Source: Cladorhizidae sp. MBARI D1340-BT2
Taxonomy: Eukaryota > Porifera > Demospongiae > Poecilosclerida > Cladorhizidae
Length of the DNA: 64,000 bases
Reading direction: 5' to 3'
Assembly (NCBI GenBank): GCA_028752905.1
Contig: JAQNBH010000005.1
Location: forward strand, 3,458,328-3,522,327
Below are positions 11,501-23,500 of this stretch, one piece after another. Every line of letters begins with the position of its first letter. Positions within the stretch are counted from its first letter, which is position 1. The notes beneath the pieces are model-generated. The model saw only the letters and a list, made by a program, of their open reading frames with translations, searched no databases and had not been told where the DNA came from. The position numbers and the translations under genes are program-made.

Positions 11501-14500
11501 TTTATTATTGTGGTATAAATACACCTAGGCCTCCCACTAATTTATTATGTATAAATACACCTAGGCCTCCCACTACTTTATTATTGTGATATAAATACAC
11601 CTAGGCCTCCCACTACTTTATTATTGTGGTATAAATACACCTAGGCCTCCCACTACTTTATTATTGTGATATAAATACACCTAGGCCTCCCACTACTTTA
11701 TTATTGTGGTATAAATACACCTACTACTTTATTATTGTGGTATAAATACACCTAGGCCTCCCACTAATTTATTATGTATAAATACACCTAGGCCTCCCAC
11801 TACTTTATTATTGTGATATAAATACACCTAGGCCTCCCACTACTTTATTATTGTGGTATAAATACACCTAGGCCTCCCACTACTTTATTATTGTGGTATA
11901 AATACACCTAGGCCTCCCACTACTTTATTATTGTGATATAAATACACCTAGGCCTCCCACTACTTTATTATTGTGGTATAAATACACCTAGGCCTCCCAC
12001 TACTTTATTATTGTGGTATAAATACACCTAGGCCTCCCACTACTTTATTATTGTGGTATAAATACACCTAGGCCTCCCACTACTTTATTATTGTGATATA
12101 AATACACCTAGGCCTCCCACTACTTTATTATTGTGGTATAAATACAACTAGGCCTGCCACTACTGTAGTATAAATACACCTAGGCCGCCCACTACTTTAT
12201 TATTGTGGTATAAATACACTTAGGCCTCCCACTACTTTATTATTGTGATATAAATACACCTAGGCCTCCCACTACTTTATTATTGTGGTATAAATACACC
12301 TAGGCCTCCCACTAGGTATAAATACCCTAGCATTGGATCTGGAAACAACCTTTAACCATTGGGGATGATGGATTTTCTCTCGACAATTTGACTCTCGGCA
12401 ATAGAAGAGAGACTAACTTTTGAGTAGTTACCAGCAATGCATTGATATTTGGCCTATACAGTACCTACCTGCTCACCTGATGACGACTACCAATGTTATG
12501 GAACAACTGAATCCATGGCCATTAAACTTATTTCTAGTAGTTCTAGACAAGGATAGTGGCAACCTCTCTGGAAGTGAAGGGTTTGATGAAAGCAGATCAG
12601 GAAGGCTTCTCAAGGCCAAGACCAGACTCTCAGGCTTTGAAGAAGACCAGGGCAGCTTCTCACCAAGAAGGCTTATCTGGATCCAGACAAGACTCTCGGT
12701 TTTATGTAGCCTGCTATTTCACAAGGAAGGAGCTAATCATTCTCCAATTTTGGCCATTCTGTCCGATGTTGCGAAAACAATGATATTTACACAAAGCCTG
12801 ATTGCAAGGAGCATGAATATATTTCTGATTGCAAGGAGCATGAATATATTTCTGATTGCAAGGAGCATGAATATATTTCTGATTGCAAGGAGCATGAATA
12901 TATTTCTGATTTTGTAACTCTACAGGTGGTGATTTATTAATAATTGCTGAGGTCATGTCATTGAAAGATTTAATGTGTAAATGCCAGAACCAACAGTAGT
13001 GAAATCAGCACTCGGCAGAAACATAGCAGCAGGATGCTTGTACTAACCAGTTTTTAAGTCCATAGGCTTCATTCTGGTTTTTGGCCAGCAAAATGATCCA
13101 CCACTGGGAGTTGAAGAATTTGTACTTGCTGTGGATGGATGCATCTGCAGTGTGTCTGGGCAGGTTTCTATCTGTGTGCTGTACGTTCATCCATAAAAAG
13201 ATATGAAAACATGTCACTCGTCTTAATAGAACAAGCTTATGTAAATAAGGAAACAGTTGCCATTTCAAAGGTCGAGGAAAGAGAACTGGCTGCACAAGAG
13301 TGAGAACAGCCTCCATAATTAGCCGTCGAGGGAAGCATGCTGGTCTTTATTATGACATAGCTACTCAATTCCTCAACATGTTCTAGCTATGGAGGTGAAT
13401 ACACCATTTGTCGCATATTGAGGGTGTAGAGACGACAGCTATTAGCTTTAAAAAGGCAAAGCACAACTCCTTGCAAGTACTGCCACTCGTGGTCTCCTCT
13501 AAGGGTGAACTGGCTAAGGTAACTAACTGAGTCAGTCTCCTCTCTCTCGCACAGCAAATGCAAGGGTGAACTGGCTAGGGTAACTGCCAGTAGAGTCAGT
13601 CTCCTCTCTCTTGCACAGCATATGCAAGGGTGAACTGGCTAAGGTAATTAACTGCCAGCATAGAGTCAGTCTCCTCTCTCTCACACAGCAAATGCAAGGG
13701 TGAACTGGCTAAGGTAACTAACTGCCAGCATAGAGTCAGTCTCCTCTCTCTCGCACAGCAAATGCAAGGGTGAACTGGCTAGGGTAACTGCCAGTAGAGT
13801 CAGTCTCCTCTCTCTTGCACAGCAAATGCAAGGGTGAACTGGCTAAGGTAACTAACTGCCAGCATAGAGTCAGTCTCCTCTCTCTCACACAGCAAATGCA
13901 AGGGTGAACTGGTTAGGGTAACTGCCAGTAGAGTCAGTCTCCTCTCTCTCGCACAGCAAATGCAAGGGTGAACTGGCTAAGGTAACTAACTGCCAGCATA
14001 GAGTCAGTCTCCTCTCTCTCACACAGCAAATGCAAGGGTGAACTGGCTAAGGTAACTAACTGCCAGCATAGAGTCAGTCTCCTCTCTCTCACACAGCAAA
14101 TGCAAGGGTGAACTGGTTAGGGTAACTGCCAGTAGAGTCAGTCTCCTCTCTCTTGCACAGCAAATGCAAGGGTGAACTGGCTAAGGTAACTAACTGCCAG
14201 CATAGAGTCAGTCTTCTCTCTCTCTCTCTCACAGCAAATGCAAGGGTGAACTGGCTAAGGTAACTAACTGCCAGCATAGAGTCAGTCTCCTCCCTCTCGC
14301 ACAGCAAATGCAAGGGTGAACTGGCTAAGGTAACTGCCAGCATAGAGTCAGTAGAGGAGAAATGCTCTCCGGATACAGGAGTCCTTCTGCACTTTGCACT
14401 TTTTCTCTTCAGTATGCTAACGATTCCATCACCCAGCGAGCACTGCCTGATTGCCTCACTCGGGGGGGGGGGGGGGGGCGATTGCATTTTTTAAAAAATT

Positions 14501-17500
14501 TTAATAATTTTTTTACTTGTGGTTACAACTTTAGAGCTCCGTAGATTCTGCAAACTTCATGGTATGGACTTGATATATAGCTCAAAAGATACGTCTCTCT
14601 GTGTGCTCTCTTTTGATACTAAAATATGTTTCATAGGTATAACTATAGGCAAGTTACCAGACCTTAAAGTAGAGGGACCTCAAAAACCTGAATCCCTGCA
14701 ACTTCCGCCAAAATAACTCCAGATTGCCAAGTACAAAAAAATAATTGGTACGAGTGGCTAGAGGAAGCCCTAGCGCATGCCTTTTTCATTAGGCGTTAAA
14801 AAAGTACGTGGTCAAGTGCTCGGGTGGATAATTGATTACGTTGAGTTTCAACGTAATCAATTTCCCATCCACGCGCTTGACCACATACTAAAATTAACGC
14901 CTAATGAAAAAGGTGATTGCATGGTTGTCGCGTCTCAGCCCAGTGTGGCGTTGGTCTGTGGACTATCACTGACTCGTGGTGACTCCTGCTCTCTCTTTCT
15001 CTGTGTTTAGGTGGACTCCTGTGGCACATATGTTGACCCCTCGCATGAACCTGGGGGTGGGCGCTATTAAAGACATGCGGGACGCTGTCACGGGGGTGTC
15101 GTACAACGCAATCTACGCCATCGGAGGCTACAGTGGCAAGGCCATCTTGGGCACAGCAGAGAAGTACGACATCCAGAATGACATGTGGACAGAGATTGCC
15201 CCCATGAAGACACCCAGGAGAAACGTTGGTAAGTGAGAATAACTAGCTGATACACGCAGAGATTCTGCGTTAATTTTTTCTTTGGTGCTAGAAGCCACTA
15301 ATAATAAATGACATGCATGTGTACCACCTATAATAATGCACATGCCTATGCTAGGTGGGAGGGAGAAGCCACTAATAATAAATGACATGCATGTGTACCA
15401 CCTATAATAATGTACATGTATGTACATGCCTATGCTAGATGAGAGGCACTCATATGTTTTGTTAAAAATGGTTTGTTTTGCTAATTGTCTAACCTGAAAG
15501 TGGTGGTAGACTATCTTGCCATTGTGGTGCAGTTCAGGGTCTCCATATAAACCTGAAGCACCACAATGCCAGCACTGTGGCCCTAGGTGGAAGCTTGTTA
15601 GGGCCTTCACTTGTACTTCTTCATGCTAGTCTCTGCCTTTCACTGTTCAGCTCTCTCCATATATTTCCTTCCTCATCTGCTAATGCTGCTTAGCTATAGT
15701 CTCTGCCTTTCTCCATGCAGCTCTCTACGGATGTTTCTTTCACCACCTGCTATGCTGCTCTTGCTAGTCTCTGCCTTTCTCTGTTCTGCTCTCTCTGGAC
15801 TATCCTTTGCTCATGTGGTGATGATGCTCTTCTCTCTCTTTCCAGCTCCCTATTAGACATAATACTTGCTACATTTTCATCTAAATCATCTTCTCTGCCT
15901 CTTGTCTCTCTGCTCTATCTTGGACTTGCTGCATGCCCAGCGCATGCTCAGTAGATCACACACACACACACACACACCAAAGTACACACACACACACACA
16001 CCAAAGTACACACACACACATGGCAAAGTGAGATAACTGGGAGGAGGGTGAGGGGGGAGGGGGGGAGTGAGTGTGAAGCTTATGAACATTTGTGGGAAGA
16101 GATACTTTGGTGGTGGGAGGTGTGGTTTCCAGAGATGGCTTGTTGAAGAGCTTTGGTCCTTTTCTCTCCCTCACCTCATATATAAGATTTGTTAGTTCAG
16201 CTGTTTTTTGCGTGTGCACGGCGTGTGTGTGTGTATGTGGTGAACATGTGCTTCAGCTGTTGTGGGGTGGACGTGTGGTTAGCAGGCACACTGCTGGTCT
16301 CCCTTTGATGAGCATTGTAAACCCAGAAGTGAATGTTTGTGGTGAGGGTCCACCTATGGCGATGTAGCCACCATCTATATTGTAACGTCATCACTGCTCG
16401 TACTGTGCGAGATTAACCCACCTGCCATCTAGTGCCCCCATGGTGCAGTATATATGTATGAGCCTTGCCTGTCTTGACAGAAAGTTAACTGACCTTCACA
16501 GCAACTCCTCAGGTTATGCAGGCTCAGCACGACCATGAACCGTATATACTTGAACTAGGTAGAGCCGTAATTGCTAATAATTAGAGTGAGCTTGTTTTGA
16601 TCTAGCCCGTTGGATTGGGAGGGCTACATGTAAATGACTTTTCAGCTGTTGTGAAGACTTTCCAAGATGCTTTTGCAGAGAAATAAAGGCTGGAACTGGT
16701 AGAAAGTTACCGGTGACTTAGTTGTTTGGTCTGGACAAACATGCACTCGTGTATTAAACATTCAACTGGATGCCTTTCTATCAATGGCTGCCTTGGTTAA
16801 CCCAAATGTGTGTAGCAGGCTTGAAGGACCGCGTTCTCTGTCAGTATATGCTGGTACAACTTTTAAAAAAATCAACATATCATTAATTTGGCCTGTGTTG
16901 CAGAGTGGGGGGAGACATCTTTATGCAATTTAGCAGCCTCATAACTTATAATGTACAGGTAGGGATTGTTTGTTGCACACACACAACACACACCTGTATA
17001 TATATATGTGTGTGTGTGTATGTGTACGCATGCATGTAGGTGTGGCAGTAATAGATAACCTGGTCTATGCTGTGGGTGGAAGCAACAGGGATGATGGCAC
17101 ACGCTCCAACCTGAACTCCATGGAGCGCTACAGCCCAGAGAAGGATGAGTGGGAGGACATGCCCCCAATGCACCGGAGTCGGGGAGCTGCCAGTGTTACT
17201 GCCCTCAATAGATGTCTCTATGCTGTGGGGGGATATGACTCTGGTATGTACGTGAAATATCTAGCTACATGGGGGGATATGGGTCTTGTACGTATGTGAA
17301 ATATCTAGCTACGTGGGGAGATATGAGTCTGGTACGTATGTGAAATATCTAGCTACGTGAGGGGATATGAGTCTGATACGTATGTGAAATATCTAGCTAC
17401 GTGGGGGGATATGGGTCTGGTACGTATGTGAAATATCTAGCTACGTGGGGGGATATGAGTCTGGTACGTATGTGAAATATCTAGCTACGTGGGGGATATG

Positions 17501-20500
17501 AGTCTGGTAGGTATGTGAAATATCTAGCTACATGGGGGATATGAGTCTGGTAGGTATGTGAAATATCTAGCTACGTGGGGGGATATGACTGGTACGTATG
17601 TGAAATATCTAGCTACGTGGGGGGATATGGGTCTGGTACATATGTGGCTATGTGGGGGGATATGACTCTGGTAGGTATGTGAAATATCTAGCTACTGTCT
17701 CTATGCTGTGGGGATATGACTCTGGTATGTATGTGAAATATCTAGCTACTGTCTCTATGCTGTGGGGGGATATGAGTCTGGTACGTATATACATATATGA
17801 CATATCTAGCTGTCTCTATGCTGTGGGTGGATATGACTCTGGTACGTACGTATTGTTTGGCTAATGGGAGTGATGATTATGGAAAGAAAATGAACCACTT
17901 TGAGATGTTTGCACTTGCTGTTGTTGTGTGCAGGTCAGTGGCTGTGTGAGGTGGAGAGATTTGACCCCAGCACTAACCAGTGGAGTCTCATAGCTCCCAT
18001 GCACCACTCTCGCACCGGTGTAGCCGTCACTGCCCTCAGAGGTACGTACATATACTACACTCATTATGTATGTATGTATGTATGAATGTCTCCATATGTA
18101 GCCATTAATACAGTATTGATGGACGTGCTGGATGTGGCTAGTCCCCAGGTGTGTTCTGGGATGTGTGCTTGTCTTAGCTAGAAGGCTGCTTGTTGTTTTC
18201 AAAGCTGATGTGTTCACACTATCTTAATTTAATGGAGAGGGATAACGTGATATTTTGTGGGATGGGGGGAGGAGTGTGTACTGGCCCAGAATGGTTTTGT
18301 GTGTGAGAATAGGCTTTAATGTCCACTAGCACATGAGGAGGTTTGGTTTACAGACAACTGTTATAGAATCTCATCATTTTACTTGAAGGGGTTAATAAAA
18401 TATTATTATTATTTCTTTCTTTTAGGGTAGCTTCCAGCTAGATCCCCCTGTTGGTTTCACTGGCTAGGCTTTGCCTGTTGTGCCTGTACTTCCAGGCCTG
18501 CAGCACGTGAACGATTGTGAATATTTTAGTGGGGCTACATATGTCCCCTGACGTGCATGCTTCACACGTACAATAGGGGGAATGTAATGATGTCCTTGTT
18601 TGACAATACTCTCAGAATATATACACATAATAGGTGTGCACGTAAAATATATACAATTGGTGACAGGTGTGCTTGTAAAAGAATATTCACATGGTAATAG
18701 GTGTGCTTGTAAAAGAATATCCACATGGTAACAGGTGTGCTTGTAAAAGAATATTCACATGGTAACAGGTGTGCTTGTAAAAGAATATTCACATAACAGG
18801 TGTGCATATAAAAGTAATACCACAGTAGCATGGGCATGGTGCTGCTATAGTTAGATCTATTCAGGGCCGGCCAGGGGAGTGTGGCTCCAAATGAATTCAT
18901 CCATATTTGCAATACAGGAAATCAACCAGCTGATAAAGGTGTTAGGATTCTGGCTAAAGGTCGGTTCACAACACAACACTGGCCGAGCATTGCGTGTTGT
19001 CAATTGACCTTTGACTCTATTCATTTCGAACTGCGCTCAACAAAGATGGACACATGATAGTTCTGATTGGTCCGATGCTGCGTTTCAGACGCTGGATTGG
19101 AAAAAAGTTTTAATCCAGTGTCTGAAACGCAGTGTCAGACCAATCAGTGTCCATTTTTGTTGAGCACGATTTGAGGGTCAAAGGTCAATTGGCAACACAC
19201 AACGCAGCACTTGGCCAGCATCGTGTTGTGAACCAGCCTGTCTATACACTAGTTTGCATTCATGCTGTGCCAGGCTCCTAATAACTATATTTATCTGGCT
19301 AAGTCTATACACTAGCTTGCATTCATGCTGAGCCAGGCTCCTAATAACTATATTTATCTGGCTAAGTCTATACACTACTAGCTTGCATTCATGCTGTGCC
19401 AGGCTCCTAATGAAAAGGTGCAACCTGTGAAACAAAGTGTCATATTTCTGTCTTGCCACAATGCCATGTGACTGAACAAAATAACTGACAATCATTCTGT
19501 GTGTAATCATGTCAAAACGACCCATCTCAAAGGGAAAACATCCAGCTAATCGTAGAAGTGGGATGATAGACTTTCTGTCTTTCTCGTTAAAAGATCGTGG
19601 CTATGGGCTACTACAATACTAACCCCCCCCCCCCCCCCCCCCAACAAAATCCTGCATCCAGCCCTGAGGTTAATGTTCACACAAGACTTTGAAAAAAGCG
19701 AACTTTGTTATATAGAATGAAGATGGTGTGTACAACTTACAATTCGATATATCCAATAGGAGAAAGGACAAGATGATGTGCTGTTGTGCAAGATGGCTAG
19801 CCAGTAGTTATGGTGTGTACACTATAGAACACAAATCAAAATCTCTTGAGGAAACCTCAACGTGACCCATAGGTTAGAGCTACTGACAGGATGTCGTGTG
19901 TTTGGGTGTAGTGTGGTTGTAGATAGGTATTGCAGCAGTGAACCAAGCCTAAAAACTTGCCAGATCCCAGAGATAATGCACTCCCAAAGACACATCCTGT
20001 ATTGAGGCTGCCAATATGAAGCCATGGCTTCCTAGGTCTAAGATATGAGCATATTACACTTTCAATGTGAGCTTCACCAAGTGCTGCACAGGACCTGCAC
20101 CAATCAGGATTTTTTTGGTGACACTTCAGAGTGAGCCCATGGCTTGGACTGCTTAATGGCGATGTTGAGAATCCAGCTCTGCTGAGAGCTGGAAATGTGA
20201 ATGCCAGCCAGAGAGGCTTGATGCTAGCCCGAGAAGGTTGATGCCGGCCAGAGAGGGTTGATGCCAGCCAGAGAAGGTTGATGCCAGCCAGAGAGGACCA
20301 ACCAGAGAGGGTTGATGCCAGCCAGAGAGGACCAACCAGAAAGGGTTGATGCCAGCCAGAGAGGACCAACCAGAGAGGGTTGATGCCAGCCAGAGAGGGT
20401 TGATGCCAGCCAGAGAGGGTTGATGCCAGCCAGAGAGGGTTGATGCCAGCCAGGGAGGCTTGATGCCAGCCAGATAGGCTTGATGCCAGCCCAAGAAGGT

Positions 20501-23500
20501 TGATGCCAGCCAGAGAGGCTTGATGCCAGCCCAAAAGGGCCAGCCAGAGAGGCTTGATGCCAGCCCGAGGGTTGATGCCAGCCCGAGAAGGTTGATGCCA
20601 GCCAGAAAGGCTTGATGCCAACCAGAGAAGCTTGATGCCAGCCAGAGAGGGTTGATGCCAGCCAGAGAGGCTTGATGCCAGCCAGAGAGGGTTGATGCCA
20701 GCCAGAGAGAGGCTTGATGCCAGCCAGAGAGGCTTGATGCCAGCCAGAGAGAGGCTTGATGCCAGCCAGAGAAGCTTGATGCCAGCCTGAGAGGGTTGAT
20801 GCCAGCCAGAGAGGGTTGATGCCAGCCAGAGAAGGTTGATGCCAGCCAGAGAGGGTTGATGCAAGCCAGAGAGAGGCTTGATGCCAGCCAGAGAGCTTGA
20901 TGCCAGCAGAGAGGTTTGATGCCAGCCAGAGAGGGTTGATGGCAGTCAGAGAGGCTTGATGCCAGCCAGATAGGCTTGATGCCAGCCCAAGGGTTGATGC
21001 CAGCCAGAGAAGGTTGATGCCAGAGAGGCTTGATGCCAGCCAGAAAGGCTTGATGCCAGCCCAAGGGTTGATGCCAGCCAGAGAGGGTTGATGGCAGTCA
21101 GAGAGGCTTGATGCCAGCCAGAGAGGGTTGATGCCAGCCAGAGAAGCTTGATGCCAGCCAGAGAGGCTTGATGCCAGCCAGAGAGGCTTGATGCCAGCCA
21201 GATAGGGTTGATGCCAGCCAGAGAAGGTTGATGCAAGCCAGAGAGGCTTGATGCCAGCCAGAGAGGTTTGATGCCAGCCAGAGAGGGTTGATGCCAGCCA
21301 GAGAAGGTTGATGCCAGAGAGGCTTGATGCTAGCCAGAAAGGCTTGATGCCAGCCCAAGGGTTGATGCCAGCCAGAGAGGGTTGATGGCAGTCAGAGAGG
21401 CTTGATGCCAGCCAGAGAGGCTTGATGCCAGCCAGAGAGTCTTGATGCCAGCCTGAGGATTGGTGTGAAGCAGACATGTTAATTTACTCATTAGACTTGA
21501 GACCTGCTAACATGTCATTAGAGGAGACTCAAAGACTGCAACACCATGCTCAGATGGATGCAATATCTTCCACTCACCTGATTGGTCAGCCAGCTGGGGA
21601 GTGTAAAGGAAGTTCCCGTTCAGGCAGACAATCAAGTAATGGTGTTGTAAATGACAGAGGAACATGAATAGGAGCAAGGGGTAGGCCCACTGGCTAATGA
21701 ACAGCTAGACCAGGAGCAAGACAAAGTTCACCCCTACATGACCAGGAGCAAGACAATGTCCACCTCCTACATGAATAGTTAGACCAGGAGCAAGACAATG
21801 TCCACCTCCTACATGAACAGTTGACCAGGAGCAAGACAAAGTCCACCCCTACATGAACAGCTAGACTAGGAGCAAGACAAAGGCCACCCCCAACATGAAC
21901 AGTTAGACCAGGAGCAAGACAAAGTCCATCCCCTACATGAACAGCTAGACCAGGAGAAAGACAAAGTCTACCTCCTACATGAACAGCTAGACCAGAAGCA
22001 AGAAAAAGTCCACTCCCTACATGAACAGCTAGACCAGGAGCAAGACAAAGTCCACCCCTACATGAACAGCTAGACTAGGAGCAAGACAAAGTCCACTCCC
22101 TACATGAACAGTTAGACCAGGAGCAAGACAAAGGCCACCCCCTACATGAGCAGTTAGATCAGGAGCAAGACAAAGTCCACCTCCTACATGAACAGTTGAC
22201 CCAGGAGCAAGACAAAGTCCACCCCCTACATGAGCAGTTAGACCAGGAGCAAGACAAAGTCCACTCCCTACATGAACAGCTAGACCAGGAGCAAGACAAA
22301 GTCTACCTCCTACATGAACAGCTAGACCAGGAGCAAGACAAAGTCCACCCCCGACATGAACAGCTAGACCAGGAGCAAGACAAAGTCCACCCCCTACATG
22401 AACAGCTGGACCAGGAGCAAGACAAAGTCCACCTCCTACATGAACAGCTAGACTAGGAGCAAGACAAAGTCCACCCCCGACATGAACAGCTAGACCAGGA
22501 GCAAGACAATGTCCACCTCCTACATGAACAGCTAGACCAGGAGCAAGACAAAGTCCACCCCCTACATGAACAGCTAGACCAGGAGCAAGAGAAAGTCCAC
22601 CCCCTACATGAACAGCTGGACCAGGAGCAAGACAAAGTCCACCCCCAACATGAACAGTTAGACTAGGAGCAAGACAAAGTCCACCCCCAACATGAACAGC
22701 TAGACCAGGAGCAAGACAATGTCCACCCCTACATGAACAGCTAGACTAGGAGCAAGACAAAGTCCACCCCCTACATGAACAGTTAGACCAGGAGCAAGAC
22801 AATGTCCACCTCCTACATGAACAGTTGACCAGGAGCAAGACAAAGTCCACCCCCTACATGAACAGTTAGACCAGGAGCAAGACAATGTCCACCTCCTACA
22901 TGAACAACTAGACCAGGAGCAAGACAATGTCCACCTCCTACATGAACAGCTGGACCAGGAGCAAGACAAAGTCCACCTCCTACATGAACAGCTAGACTAG
23001 GAGCAAGACAAAGTCCACCCCCTACATGAACAGTTAGACCAGGAGCAAGACAATGTCCACCTCCTACATGAACAGTTGACCCAGGAGCAAGACAAAGTCC
23101 ACCCCCTACATGAACAGTTAGACCAGGAGCAAGACAAAGGCCACCCCCTACATGAACAGTTAGACCAGGAGCAAGACAAAGTCCACCCCTACATGAACAG
23201 CTAGACCAGGAGCAAGACAAAGTCCACCCCTACATGAACAGCTAGACTAGGAGCAAGACAAAGTCCACCTCCTACATGAACAGCTAGACCAGGAGCAAGA
23301 CAAAGTCCACCCCTACATGAACAGCTAGACTAGGAGCAAGACAAAGTCCACCTCCTACATGAGCAGTTAGACCAGGAGCAAGACAAAGGCCACTGGCATA
23401 CATGAACAGCTAGACTAGGAGTTAATGATGAAATCACTCACTGGAAGACACACTTATCATGGAACATGGAGTCCCACAAGAAGGATATTTGGCTGTACAA

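Noticed and set aside
15957..16020. tRNA or small RNA genes near CA-rich tracts and elsewhere
   Set aside because: No cloverleaf with A and B box sequences could be supported by eye anywhere in the window.
20153..21477. Minus-strand ORFs of 300-417 codons (GWHQASLAGI-type cycle)
   Set aside because: Produced by the 20-bp minisatellite in several frames; irregular deletions shift frames without constraint.
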